64,000 nt of DNA from Microstegium vimineum (Eukaryota > Streptophyta > Magnoliopsida > Poales > Poaceae): NCBI GenBank assembly GCA_022036555.1, contig CM039132.1, positions 54,780,748-54,844,747 on the forward strand, read 5' to 3'. The notes below the pieces were generated by a model. It saw only the letters and a list, made by a program, of their open reading frames with translations. It had not been told where the DNA came from and made no database searches. Of this stretch, positions 31,868 to 44,300 are shown piece after piece; the first letter of the stretch is position 1; each line of letters begins with the position of its first letter. The position numbers and the translations under genes were made by a program.

Positions 31868-32569
31868 TCATGACGTCTTCTGTGTGGGCAGAGCGTGGCG
31901 GCAAAGAGGGCACGTGTTGCTCTTCCCCAACCACTTCGTGATGCATTTCGGGTGGAACTCATGTCCGCGGCCGGAGCACGGCATCACGGTGACCTCCTCG
32001 CCGTCCTCGAAGTTGTCCAAGCAGATGGCGCACACTGTGATGGCGCCGCACCCTTCCGCCGTGGCGTGGAAGGCTTGCTTCTCCAGGCCGGCGACCGCCG
32101 CGTCGGACGCGGGGAAGACGAAGGCGCCTAGTATCCCGTCGCCGCCGGCGTCGTCGCTTCCGAAGACAAGACGTAGGACAGTCTCGAAATCGACGTCCAG
32201 CTGCTGTGCCAGGAGATTGAGAATCACCACACAGTCGAAGTAGTAGTCGTTGTCCTGAACTGTCTCCTCGGCTGGGTAACCAAACTCCTGGTCGTCAAAG
32301 TCAAACTGGTACGCCACGTCGTCGTCGTCGTCGTCGCCATCTTGTCCGTAGTCGTCGCTGGCTCGGTCGAAAAACTGTGCCGCTTCATCTTCTTCTTCTT
32401 CTTCCAAATTGTGCTGCCCGTATAGCGAGATCAAAGAGCCGCCAGTGGACTGCGCCACCCCATTGTCGTCGATGGTGAAGGTCATCAGGGAACGCTCCAT
32501 GTCCATGGCTTCGTCTTCGGTCATCAGGGAGTGCTCCACCATATCCATGGCTTGGTCAGCGGCCATCAC
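31868..32569 (-). CDS. RING-H2 finger protein, probable E3 ubiquitin ligase (member III)
   Basis: A single-exon, 233-residue protein and the only intact member of the local family. The N-terminus is acidic with polyglutamate and polyaspartate tracts (about residues 50-90). A middle helical segment (LNLLAQQLDVDFETVLRLV) may mediate contacts. The RING-H2 domain spans about residues 180-223, with all eight ligands: CAIC, the C of MPC, HEFH, the C of KCITKW, and CPLC. No signal peptide or membrane segment is seen. The family transfers ubiquitin from an E2 enzyme to a substrate; neither partner can be named here. A nearby upstream ATG (residue 17 or 25) could also serve as start. Members I and II lie upstream in the same orientation as damaged duplicates. 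Confidence 0.88.
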   Translation of the reverse strand: MMAADQAMDMVEHSLMTEDEAMDMERSLMTFTIDDNGVAQSTGGSLISLYGQHNLEEEEEDEAAQFFDRASDDYGQDGDDDDDDVAYQFDFDDQEFGYPAEETVQDNDYYFDCVVILNLLAQQLDVDFETVLRLVFGSDDAGGDGILGAFVFPASDAAVAGLEKQAFHATAEGCGAITVCAICLDNFEDGEEVTVMPCSGRGHEFHPKCITKWLGKSNTCPLCRHALPTQKTS

Positions 32570-32781
32570 AGCTAGTAGATAGCGCTGGTGGAGAACAGCT
32601 AGCGGAAACCTAAACCTAGGACAGACGGACAGACGGAGGGCGTTGGATGCTTAATACTCCATATCCTGTACGATTCCGAGTTGGATCATGATTTGGACTC
32701 GCTTAAGATTCCGAGTGAATAAAATAATGCTTCCGACTCGATAGTTACAAACCAGCAAGTTCTTTCATGGGCCGTATAACC

Positions 32782-32912
32782 AGCCCACCAACGACCATTA
32801 GTTGGGTTTTTTTTTGCTCAAAATAGCCCACCAACGACCATTAGTTGGGCCTTTTTTTTGCTCAAAATAGCCCACCAACGACCATTAGGTGGGCCATTGC
32901 CCAGATCAGGTG
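32782..32912. repeat. Three tandem copies of a 43-44 bp unit
   Basis: AGCCCACCAACGACCATTAG occurs at 32782, 32825 and 32869, each followed by TTGGG or TGGGCC and mostly by a T run. It lies upstream of RING member III. Confidence 0.85.
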
Positions 32913-33950
32913 CCTCAAAGTTTCTCCCTAGCTTGGACCCTTGGAGCCTTTGTTGCTGGTACTAAGTCCAACTTCGATCTCTGTATACAAATACAACTAA
33001 CTTCTACGTCATCAAATTAGTTTCACTGGATTATATTTCCATATAATATACCCCTAAATAAATTACGTATCACTTTTCCTATATTTCATGTGCCTGGATT
33101 TTAAGATAATTTCATACAATACTATTGTACTTACTTAATTAATAATACAAGAAACTTGTCAAGTGCGACCACGATCTGCAGTTCTGGAAGTTAATAAAGA
33201 CTTAGATGCATGGTATATCCATGCAAATTTAGGCACCTTGCGCACCTGTTTAGCAAATTTGAGAACCTAGATATGTAATTTTCAAATTTTGGAAGTATAT
33301 GGGAGCTAGATGGTACCGTTGGGTACTAAAATACAACATGTCAGATCCAGCATGCCCCGTCGTCGTTATATGCATGGAGCAAATTGAAACCCATTTAGAC
33401 CAGTGCTAGAAATGTAAGTTTAGGACCTAAATTACACTATCTTCCGAGTATAGGGACTGACAAATCATTTTACTCTATCAATTTTGAACATTTTGATATA
33501 AAAATATTTTTTTACAAAAATCTTTATCGGGCAAAATTAGATATGTTTAACTAATTACAATACTTCTATATATCAGGTTCCCCTTTTTTTTGTTGTTTGT
33601 TCAGGTAACACATAATTTTCCCTTTCGTTTGGTTGTAGAAAAGAATTATTAATTGTCTCCAGTATGTAATTTGCGCCTAACAGATTACGCTTTCGACATG
33701 GGTTTGATAGAGAGCTAGCTAGTGAAATGGGTTTCATCAAACTTGTATATATACGTGTGTTTGTGAGAACTTATACCATTTCGTCTGTTTAATGTGTATG
33801 GATAGATAATGAACAACTAAGTGAATGCATGGATGTTGTGTGTGTGTGAGAGAGAGTTGTTGATATCTGTGAAATGTGGATTGAATTTGAATTTGAATAT
33901 TGAAACTGCTGGACCTTGTATTTATTTTATTTTATTTTATTATCTGTCAA
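32913..33950. other. AT-rich intergenic stretch
   Basis: No gene recognised. The region near 32925-33030 resembles the upstream region of RING member II near 27470-27560. TTTTA and GT-rich simple runs occur near 33830-33940. Confidence 0.5.
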
Positions 33951-33954
33951 ATTA

Positions 33955-34183
33955 ACCGAGGCGGGCATATAATAAAGTCCGTCACTGTAAATATATTAAC
34001 CGCAGCGGGTAGATTACTGCACCCGCTGCAGTAAAACATTGCGCCAACTACGGTTAATCGATTAACCGTCGCGAGTGTTTATGCCCGCCACGGTGAATCC
34101 ATTATTATCATCGCAGCGCGGAACGTCAACCCGCCGCGATAAACTGAAAACGACCGCCGCAGAAAAGGTTTCTACGGTAGTGT
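33955..34183. mobile_element. CACTA-like terminus, different family, truncated
   Basis: Ends TTCTACGGTAGTG, the complement of a CACTACCGTAGAA terminus. It is preceded by repeated inverted phrases such as TTAACCGCAGCGGG, CCCGCTGCAG, ATTAACCGTCGCGAG and GCCCGCCACGG, which look like subterminal repeats. No matching left end was found. Confidence 0.5.
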
Positions 34184-34368
34184 GCGTCCTTTTTAACGGT
34201 ACTAGTTGGTTAACCGTTTGGACGTGTTGAGGCCAACAGTGGCTTTGGACGGTTGGATGACCATTCTAAGGGAGGCTACTATTCATCGGCGTGTAGGTTT
34301 GCTAATAAAAATTTCAGCCATTGTCATACCGCAGCTCCTTACATACACAAACACGTTACTACACTATA

Positions 34369-34604
34369 CTTCCTCTATCCCTAAATAACTGTCTTTCTCA
34401 CTTCCCGAGAAATAAATTAGATTAATTTTATTTAAAAAACTATTAATATTTATGATACATAATTGATATCATTAAATAGATTTTTTTTATCTAGCTTTTT
34501 AATAAATTTATTTATAGACACAAATATTACACGTATTTTATATAAATCTAGTCAAAGTTATGATATGAAAACCTAAAACGATATTTAATAAGGGACGGAG
34601 GGAG
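34369..34604. mobile_element. Stowaway-like MITE
   Basis: 236 bp, flanked by TA (34367-34368 and 34605-34606). Left end CTTCCTCTATCCCTAAATAA; right end the complement of CTCCCTCCGTCCCTTATTAA. These are the usual Stowaway (Tc1/Mariner) ends of grasses. Confidence 0.75.
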
Positions 34605-34606
34605 TA

Positions 34607-35855
34607 AGCACTAAGCTTACTAGTAGCCGTGCCTTTGTATGCTTACCCCCGATTATTAGATTCTAGCTAGGTCTAGAGCTGTTCCCGAGACAGCCGTAAT
34701 TATTCACACTGTATCATGCCGACATGCATAGCATAGATGACTGCTCTTCCGGCTCCTCTCTGAGCTGCGTCAGCATGCAACAAGAGCCATGATGCAGCCA
34801 TGCAATGCAGCTGTGGCCCATGGTGCGTGCCTGTGTGCATGCACGGGAGGCTTGTTCGCTGTACTACTATGTACACCTGCATGCTATATATATACTCCTA
34901 TATACTACTATGTTGAGCGCAGTGCGCAGACTAGCTACAGAGGCATGGCTTGGCACATGCACGACGACTCATTCAGTCATCGATCGATGGTCACACGTAC
35001 TACATACACTGCTCATTCAGTACACGGATGGCTTGGCATATGCCGGCCATGCATCTGGAACCTACTCTGTACTCTCGCGTAGTGTGTACGTACGTACTGC
35101 TGATCTGAGAGCCCTGCCACCTTCTGTTCTGAACAGCACTGTCATATATACAGTACGATCAACTCCTACCTGCCACTGGCTGGATGCTGCGCGCTTTTGT
35201 ATGGTCGCTGTCGTCACTCGATGGAAACTGCGTCGTCCTAGTTCCTAGTAGCCATCAAGCGTTGAAAGTATGGTTGCTGACTACTGAAAAGAAGAAGAAA
35301 AAAAAACTGACTCTGAAGCCTCAACAAACATACAGTAGCTAGGAGTATTTGTTGATGGACGAGCCATGGATGCGTGAAGAGTAACAAGACTACAGTCAAA
35401 TAACGCATGGCCAAACGTGTACCTCTACACCTGCCGTCCAACACACCACTATAGTAGTAGTGACCAAACCTTCGTCTGCAAAGATGTCCACGTCCTGCAC
35501 AAGCCGATCGATCGATCGATCGATGCGTAACAAGATATTTGGATGGATGTACACAGATGCCGGCCACCATTTGAGAGACCGGCCGCCGGCCACTCAATTC
35601 TGACCTGCCACTACCTATATAGCTAGCTACATGCATTATATTGATGCGCATGCCCACCACCATCTTCATCTGTTATTCTGTTGGCAGAGTTCAGTATTGC
35701 ATAGTACAGTACTGACCATCGTGCGTGTTTATCCTATCACCTACACCTAGCTAGCTACTCTGTCTATTGTATATATCCTGCGTAGGACACGGTGCCCAAT
35801 GAACTGGCGAAATGAGCTGAACTTCCCCTGAACAGACACGGTATATACAAGCTAA
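34607..35855. other. Intergenic, no gene recognised
   Basis: Short open frames on both strands lack codon or domain support. A GATC repeat of five units lies near 35505-35525. Tetranucleotides CTAGCTAG and ATGCATGC are frequent. Confidence 0.5.
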
Positions 35856-35962
35856 GGGCTTGTTTGGAATCAGAAATTTGACGGGAATCACATAGAAATT
35901 TTACAAGAATCAATTTATTTTCACATAGAAAACACAGGAACAATCGCATTCCAAACAGGACC
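35856..35962. mobile_element. Tourist-like MITE
   Basis: 107 bp, flanked by TAA (35853-35855 and 35963-35965). Ends GGGCTTGTTTGGAAT and the complement of GGTCCTGTTTGGAATG. Confidence 0.75.
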
Positions 35963-35965
35963 TAA

Positions 35966-38228
35966 GAGTATAGTAGACCTGATCTGATCGATCTACAAAG
36001 ACACTGCCCAAGATCATATCTCTCGCTCTATCCGACCGGGATCCGGGATCGGATAGCCAGTCGACGCAGACGTACGGTGGATTGTGGTGCGGCCAAAAAC
36101 CAGCAAAAAGTGCTTCCACGATCGAAGTAGTCAGTAGTCAGTAGCAGCTAGCTGCTTTGCAAGTGGCCGACCTCTTTTGTTGTTCACATTGACGACCAGC
36201 TGCCTGCCGGAAAAGAAGCGACTGCATGCAAATAATAAAAAGTGTCCAGCGTTTCCATCTGTTGCATTTGCATATAGGAGTGCACTGCTTAATTATATGG
36301 TATACTTATATGACAGTACTATATAGATACAGCATCTAGCTAACTACTACTAGTTCAGTGAGCTGACAATGCTGCTTTATTAGCCAATAAAACCCCAATA
36401 ATGCATGCGCACTGCGTCCCTGCACTACACACACTAGCTAGTGCTTTATGTATTAAACTAGAAACAGCAGAAACAGCAGCAGTACAGGGGGGGGGGGGGG
36501 CTAGCTGAGATCAGTGCTGCACATGCAGTAGCAGCACTGATGTATGGATCACTCACTGTACCGAGCTTGATCAGATAATGGAGGGGGCACTATTGGGCAT
36601 TGGCCACTCGACCTGCACAAACCAAAAGCGTGCATTCATGCTTGCATTTCAAGAATTCTTCAAGTAAATAATAGATCGATGGATGGCTGGCTGGCTGCCC
36701 TTTTATTATCAGTATATTCTGTAGCAGAGTGCCAGAAAATATATATAGCAGGCTTTTTTTTTGTGACTATATATAGTTGGCTAGTACTGAAGCAATGCTA
36801 GTGGACCATCTGGCAATGCAACATGTGAACTCGGCAGCTATATGTTAGGCTCGTCAACCTTAGCAAAGCCATGGCACATTGGCACTTGCATATAGTGCTT
36901 TACTTTCATATATACTACTAGTATATATATATATATATATATATATAGATAGATAGATAGATAGATAGATATATATATATATATAGCTTTGATTTGAGAT
37001 TTGACCACTGAATGGTTCAAGGGCTTTCACAGATACCACGGCATATTCCTTTCTGATGAAGAGAGGAAATAAAGCCTTATTTATATAGGAGTATTAGTTT
37101 GCTGCAGTCCAGAATACCGTCCTAGCTAGTGTGAAAACTGAAAAGAAACTATGAATCGATCATTGCCGTGGCGCGCATGTGGGGGATCGTCAGATCACAT
37201 CAGAGGAGCATCTTTGCCTGTCTCTCTTTGCCGGGGCAGCTCTGCTGCTCATCCAAGACAAGGCATGGAAAATGAGCTGTAACCAATCATTTGCATTCTT
37301 TTTCTTCCTTTCTTTCTTTTTTTTTAAAAAAAAGAGGTGTAGTCGCATGGTGCCATGGTGTTGACTTCTACGAGCCAACTCGCTTCGACCATGCATCATG
37401 TGGAATCTCGGGGAGCAGCTCCATCAGCTGTAACGTAAACTCATACTGTAACTGTACTGTGTATAGTTTAGTACTGTAGACTGTGTGTGTAGCAACTGTG
37501 GCTACATCACCCACAATGCTTGTTTTCTTGCGGGCTGGTAACAAGAAAATTGTCATTATTTTCCTTGGATTGAGAAGATCCAGCAGGCAGGCGCAGAGAG
37601 AGAGAGAGGGGTAAACTGTTTACAAAGAAAATCATCAGAGAATCTGACAGGGGGTCACACACAGAACCATCAACCGTTAGGCAGACAGGGAGACAGACAT
37701 TCAGAAAAAAAAATGTATACAAGTGTGTGTAGTATACTAGGTTAAGTTCTATTTGATTAAGAGGAGAAAGAGACGATGGCCATAGTTAAGCTTGTTCACA
37801 ACCTCGATATCGATCACACACACACCAAACCAATCATGCACGCCTAGATATCATCAGTGAGAAAACATCCAAACCACTCTACTACTGTAGCATGGATCTC
37901 CACAAGGTATGTATATATATATATATACCTACCACCAAGCAAAGAACTTGGAGAAAATGGCTCTAGCTAGCAACCATGTATATTAGTATTAGACACACGC
38001 ACACACATAGAGAGATGTGCAATATCAAGCAACAACTAGCACGCACGAACATATATATATAGATAGATATGTATATATATATATTCCAAGATGAATGGAT
38101 TATAGAAGTACTTAGATGCGATTCCAGCCTGATCATCGTCTATCAAACATCCCAGCATATATGCATGTACGGAACTCTGTCCAACGACCCAAACTAAATC
38201 ACCAAACCATACAAACGGTGACACACGG
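35966..38228. other. Intergenic, downstream of the intact PSK gene
   Basis: No gene recognised. 36590-37060 resembles 1997-2400 (GGCCACTCGACCT, GGCTTTCACAGAT), the region downstream of PSK-like copy B. A run of 14 G lies at 36487-36500, and TA/GATA microsatellite at about 36922-36985. 38050-38228 is probably the 3' UTR of the PSK gene. Confidence 0.5.
36922..36985. repeat. TA and GATA microsatellite
   Basis: A TA run, then about six GATA units, then a second TA run. Confidence 0.9.
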
Positions 38229-38850
38229 TCACGGCTTGCCCTTGTGCTGCGTGTAGATGTAGTCGAGGTGCGCGTCACCGAGCAGCCGCCTCTGCAGGCA
38301 CTCATCGTTGTTGTCCTCCTCACACGCCGCAGCAGCCTCCTGCTCCTCTGCTCCCATCACCTGCAGAGACAGGGACGCCATGGAAGCCAAGCTTTACATA
38401 TTAGGCAACCATCTTGACTGACAGGCCTAAGCCTAACTGACAGTTAGTTGTAGATTCAGCGCTCTGTCTCACCTCGGAGATGCCGGAGAGCTCGTCGCCG
38501 TTGCCCGCGGCCGCGGCCTCACCTTCCTGAAACACGAGCCTGTCGGTGGCTGTCGCGGCGACACCATTCTCTGCTGGAGAAACGCCAAGAACGTCAGTGC
38601 CCAGCAGCAGCTGGTAGTGGTAGCTAGCTAGATGGGATGGGGTTAGAAACGAGCTTCAGCGTGTATGTATGGAACCCCACACGAGTTAGCTAGACGGACG
38701 TATAGTACCTTGGTGAAGAAGAAGAACGGGAGCGGCTGGCTGCAGCTGAGGCAGGAGGCGAGCCGCCGCCACGCAGTGGGAGAAGCAGAGGAGGACGAGG
38801 AGGAGCAGGGCAGGAGCCGCCGCCGGTGTGCTGCTACGGCCACGCTCCAT
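38229..38850 (-). CDS. PSK: Phytosulfokine precursor
   Basis: Three exons on the minus strand: 38850-38709, 38570-38473 and 38360-38229, all with GT/AG borders, splice in frame to 123 residues. Residues 1-30 form a signal peptide with a leucine-rich core (ALLLLVLLCFSHCVAAA). Exon 2 is an acidic, alanine-rich propeptide. Exon 3 has the conserved C-E-E-D-N-N-D-E-C-L-Q-R-R and ends LDYIYTQHKGKP. In the family, the tyrosines of YIYTQ are sulfated in the Golgi by TPST and subtilases release the pentapeptide, which signals through the receptor kinase PSKR to promote growth. An upstream in-frame ATG at 38874 exists; 38850 is chosen because it directly precedes the signal peptide. A TATA box lies about 170 bp upstream. 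Confidence 0.95.
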
Positions 38851-39018
38851 GACAGACAGCCTCCGAAACCTCAAAAGCTACTACACCTACGCTGCGTTGT
38901 CGAATCTAAGGCGAGCGAGAGGGAGGGACGAGTACGTTGTCAGTCAGCGCCTCAACGGCTGTTGCTTGTGTGTTGGCTGGGGTGGGGTGCTCTTGCTCGT
39001 GGTGGCGCCGAGGCGTTC

Positions 39019-39026
39019 TATTTATA
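39019..39026 (-). promoter_or_regulatory. TATA box of the PSK gene
   Basis: TATAAATA on the minus strand, about 170 bp upstream of the ATG. The surrounding GGCGCCGAGGCG-type context is shared with both PSK-like copies. Confidence 0.65.
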
Positions 39027-39165
39027 ATGCCAGCTAGAGCTGCTGCTACTGCTAAGCGGAGGCCTTGCAAGTTTGACCGTCCAAGGCTACAAGCACGCAT
39101 GGTTTGCGGTCGGAGACGCGCACAGATCGATGGAGTCGGCAACACGGTCATGACGCGTGACTTTA

Positions 39166-39302
39166 GGCCTTGTTTGGTTTTGGATGCGCATGTATCTCTT
39201 TCAAACCATGTGAGTTGGAGTGTATTTGAACTAATATTCACCTTAATTCACTTTAATCCATATAGTTTGAGTTAGATACATGTGTATCCAAACAAGAAGA
39301 CC
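39166..39302. mobile_element. Small MITE, Tourist-like ends
   Basis: 137 bp with inverted ends GGCCTTGTTTGG...GCATGTATC and the complement of GGTCTTCTTGTTTGG...CATGTATC. The target duplication is imperfect (TTA against TAT). It lies in the promoter region of the PSK gene, about 140 bp beyond the TATA box. Confidence 0.6.
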
Positions 39303-42300
39303 TATAGTAAGAAAAACATCGGTGGTTCTCAAATTTGGATCGAATCATCATTGAAATAGGTCTTGGAGACTAGGACAACAATTTCAATTGCCTCGATTAA
39401 TGTCTGGGGTTAACTGAGGTGGTCGTTTTTTTATTAATCGAGACGGTTACAAATAACGTCTTGCAAAATCGATTAACCGAGAGCAAACTTCTGATATGAA
39501 TTTGGTTAAAATGCAAACTTCAGCTGAACAAGAAAGGTACACTATAGCCGAGAGCAGAAATTGTCAGTGTGTGAATGTGGTTGTGGTAATAATCTGAACA
39601 TATATGGAACCCAGTAGTGCTGCACTGTATATGCCTTGTAACGCATGCAAAGGATATTCTCTCTCTTCAACTTTTGAAAGCCAGCCAGCCACTCCGGCGA
39701 AATTAAAGGAGGAAAAAGCACGTACTAAGGCACAGAAATAGTGAAAGGTAGGGTGCAGTACTTTACTATTAGTAAAACGTTTACTAATAATGGTGCCTTA
39801 GCTAGTCTGCTGAACCCAGAAGGCCAGAAAGAAAACAAAAGTCTACATACATTGACTTGAGATCACAGAAATGCATGCTTTGGCGCACACAGAACATATC
39901 GAGCTGCTGCTGCTGCTGCTGCTGCTGTGTCGTCGTCGATGGAGATGGGAGCTAGGCAGAGGCAGGGAAGAAAGAAGAAGCCAAGAACGAAGGTGCTGCT
40001 GCTGGTGCGGGGAAAAGCAGAGATTTTTGGAGCCTTTCCTTTCCAAGCTTTGTTGAGCCACTCAAAGTTGCGTGCTCGCGCTCTCTTTTCCTTCTCCACC
40101 GGAGTCGGAGAACGTGGTTGCTTGAAATTGCAGAGCAGGGAAAAACCGCGCCATCCTTACTTCTACTTCCTCCTTTTTTTCACACACTCTAGTACATACG
40201 TTAGTGTATGTATCAGAGACGTGTAGTCAAGTGCCAGCTTGGAAAGAGCAGAAACAGAAACCTATTGCCAAAAATCTGGTGCAGCACACTAGCTAGCTAG
40301 TGCTGGTACTGGCCCGCCGGTCCATTTCCTTCCATGAGCGCTAGAAGAGGGTGGTGGTTGCTAGCTGCTGTGCTGCATCTGTGTTAGATCATTAGATGTG
40401 TGTTGTGTTGACATGGTGTTCTAGCTAATTAAGCTAGTGCGTGCACGGCCCCACCATGCACCATTGACCACCATATACATATCCGGGTGGCATGGACGGC
40501 GCGCATGGCCCACTCCACATGCACGTACTATAGGAAGGAACAGGGTGGGTGGTTCTTTGCCATTGCCCACTCAGCTCAGCTGGGCATGCAGTAACCGCTA
40601 CCTTGCTGTGTTCTGCGCGCTCTGCCAGCCTCTCCTTGGGTGTCAATAATGCATCGTAGAATGTAGTATAGGCTGAACGTATACTATCTACGTCGTTCAA
40701 AAGTATTTTGAGGTTCATGTATTTGTATGGTTTATATGTGCATATATGTGATAATATGAGTTTTGCTATGGTACATCCAAATAACTATGAGTCATTTATT
40801 TAATTAGATCGAATGGTTAGAATCATCTATTACTTTCTAGGAGGTAAAATATGAAATAAGACAAGTTTTAGATATAAAAATCTTTTTTAAATCTAATTGA
40901 TGCATATATAATCTATTAGATATATATAGTGAATCTTTTTATTTTGGCAACTTTAGATACAACATAACTTAATTCAAATAAACTATCTATTTTTTGAAGC
41001 ACATGTAACTTAGTCACGCAAACTAACGTAAGTGTATATACGTGCACAACGAATGCACGTCCATGCAACTTTCTGTGCATAAATAAAACTTTATTGTAGC
41101 TACATATGTTTTATTATAAGGTCCTCTCAATTATATAATCAAGGTTGCATAATAATGTGCATACTCGATCATATAATGTGTTAGCGTGTAATATATTTAG
41201 ATCACTAAAGTTTTGTCTATAGTTTCATGTATGTAATATATACTTTTTTATTAGTTGGGACACGGTCATGCTCATGAAAAGGATGGAGCTGCATGTCCAT
41301 CCATGTCTCCTTGATCAAAGGGATTTGAATTTTTTTTCTAGATTAATTAATTAGTTCAAAAATCTAAAAAAATATCTCTGGCTTAGATTTATTTGAAGTA
41401 TTACCTCCTAACAAGTAAAGAAGGTACCTTAGCCAACACACATGTCACACACAACATTCATTTTCCTTGGCGCCACTTTCTTGATCTAGTCCGGCCGTAC
41501 GTGTCGCTAGCTAGTCTCCGCGATGGATGGATCGATATGGGTGCCCACTACCCGGCCACCCACGCAGCATACGCATCGATCGACGCATGCATGTGTGCCG
41601 GCCGGTCTATTCCTCCTCTCACGCCGTGCTCGTCGCTTTCGTCGTACAGCCATATCCGGCTTCCGGCCAGCCTAGCTACTCGATCTGCCAGAGTGCTATA
41701 GCTGCAGGTCTCTCTCTCTTTCTGTGTGCTAGCTGGTGGCGCGGCCCGTGATCGACGGGCGGACGGTGCGCGGTGCGCCGCCGGCCGGTCCGGCCACTTC
41801 GATCGGCTTTCGCCCACCCACTGCTCGCATGCATGCACCGGCGGCGGGTTTGTTTGTGGACGACAACGCGGCCTTTCCATCCGGTCGTGTCGTCGTACGT
41901 CGTCGTCAACGGCCGGCCTCTGTAGTAGCTTTCAGGGCCGGCCAGCTACAGCTAGCTAGCTGTTTCGGCAGGCCTCAGGCACGATGGAGCTTAGCTGAGC
42001 TAGTCGGGGTCCGCCGGGACGACGACAGGGAGGTGCGTGGGTGCGCAGGCCAGGGGCGGGGCCTGGCGCACAGCAGTACAAGAGCACAGCGCCGCGCCGT
42101 GGCAGAGACGACCGCGGCCGTCGTTCCAGTTCCAGCTCGGCGTGCAACCGGTCGGCGCCTTGGCCCGCACCACACGATGGGATTTGCTAGCTAGCGGCGG
42201 CGCAGTCGCCGGAAACGCTTGCGATCGAACGTGGGCAGGCAGGCGTGCAGTGCGTGCGCGCAAGTCGGCCCGTCGATCGGGCTGCGCCGCGGCGTGCGTG

Positions 42301-42540
42301 TGTGTGTATGTCACTGTTGCACGCCGCCGTCTCGTACCTATACTGGTACTAGCTAGACAGCTGTATGTGTGTGTTATCTAGCGACTAGTGTACGTCCTGC
42401 GAGTTGAGTCTACAACGGCGGCGTGTGTACATTATGTTTAGATATTAATTTGGAAGTATTAAACATAAATTAATAACAATACTAATAGTATAGGTTGACA
42501 CTAATTTGCGAGACAAATCTGTTTCGCCTAATTATAGTTC
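39303..42540. other. Intergenic, no gene recognised
   Basis: Contains a CTG repeat (39903-39926) and a short minus-strand frame around it whose polyserine or polyalanine is simply the repeat. 40730-41400 is AT-rich. 41490-42340 is strikingly GC-rich, with overlapping open frames in several frames but no recognisable domain; it may be a CpG-rich promoter or gene relic. Confidence 0.45.
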
Positions 42541-44300
42541 ATGATTTAACAATACTAGTCCATCAACCCGTGCTCTCGCACGGGTTAAATTTAGATAACT
42601 AACAGAAAACCATATTTAATTTATATGCACATGTTGGATGCCCTCTTTATGAATTGAATTGTTTGGATAACAACATTAAAATGTTAGTTCATTTGTGGAC
42701 CTACAAATAAAAGTTAATAACATGATTGTGTCTTGAATATTGACATCCATACCACCAATTGTTTTAATAAATTGTAGTCTTTCTTTGATTTGTTTGATGA
42801 AATTTTTTAGGTTACTATGGAAATTTGTATCATAGATGTTTGATGTCATTCTCGTTAGTTCTGATCTTTTTCTTGTGAATGGTTGTCATCCACGTAATTA
42901 AGTCATTGCTCTGACCTCCTTGACATATCACTATTACATCTTTCAAATTATTTTATGTGTATTTATTGTGCTCCTGAAAATAAGGTGGCAACATGATTAT
43001 GTTTCTATCTTGGTCAGAGGTTGTACCACTTCTTTCATAATCATCTTGTTGATATAGATGACTTCTTAAGTTGGCATGATGCTCTACGATGTAGTTTTGT
43101 GCTATGTATGATCAACAGATGTGTGATGCAACAATAATTGGATTGATATATTAATCAAAGTGGTATTAATTGAAAATTTACATGTAAAAGAAAGGAGGAG
43201 CATTGGTAGATTACCTTGTTGCTCTTGGCAACATCATTGTAGTTTCTGATTTTGAAGGTGACATGTGATGGCGTCTTGTGTTGATGTGTCATTCAAGCCC
43301 TGATCGGCCCTAATCGATGGTGTTTGCTTGTAAACTATATATATCACTGACTATTTGGATCCAATGTTCAAATTTTAGTTGGATAAATTTATAAGGGCAA
43401 AAGTTTAGACCACTGAGCTCACTTGTGTAGTTTAATATTTTTTTGATCGATGGGAAAAATTTAGACAACACTTTAGACTTCTTGTGTAGCCTTAAGAAGA
43501 GCTAATCTGGTCTAAACATTGGATCCAAAGTTCCGATAGATTTGTTACCAGATGTTTTTGACCGAATCAGTAAGATATATTAGTTAGTTATAGATATGGG
43601 CTAGACTTTGCATGTCTCATGATATATATGTGAAAATTAATATATAAAAGAATTAATTAATTGTTGCCAATTCCCACATAGCAGAATATTTTAGTTAACA
43701 TATAATAAACTGATTCAAATAACAATGATTAAAAATTTATTTTCCATAATAACTTCTATTAGTATTTGCATGTAAATTAGTGTTTATTTATTTATTTATT
43801 TATAAATAGACTACCTATATTGATACAACATAATGTTTTACTGAAACAATAATAATAAAATTATTTTAAATAATAATGAATATCAATTTACTTGTCGTAA
43901 TAATTTATATTAGTCCTCGCATGTAGATTGTAGATATTTTATTTGTTTTTTATAACAATGAAGGTGGGTAATTTAGATATAAATCAAAAGTTTTAATTTT
44001 TTATTAGTTTGTTAATGACAATGAAAATAAATAAATAATTGAATGCAAACTTAGGTGATATTTGCATTATCTTTCATAAGGACAAATGCAGGTGATTTAG
44101 ATATAAATTTTGTGATTATTTTGAATTATATTTCATAATGGCAATGGTGTAGAATTTAGATGTAAATTTAGACTTATTTGTGTATTTTTTATATGACATA
44201 TGTTCATACTTTTACTTATATAAAATATAATATATTACATATCCATTATTAACAATGATGGTTACAGATTACCACTTGGGTTTTTTTTATCTAAAATAAA
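42541..44300. other. AT-rich segment with Helitron-like hairpin start
   Basis: Near 42550-42590 the phrase ATACTAGTCCATCAACCC is followed by a hairpin CCCGTGCTCTCGCACGGG. Similar phrases mark ends of abundant non-autonomous, possibly Helitron-type, elements in grasses. The rest is AT-rich and noncoding. The other end was not identified, so the call is tentative. Confidence 0.3.

Noticed and set aside
39843..40099. Minus-strand frame with polyserine or polyalanine
   Set aside because: The homopolymer is the CTG microsatellite; the remaining residues match nothing recognisable.
41490..42381. GC-rich region with many overlapping frames up to 152 codons
   Set aside because: Frames overlap on both strands and resemble no family. 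It could be promoter-like DNA, but nothing supports a gene.
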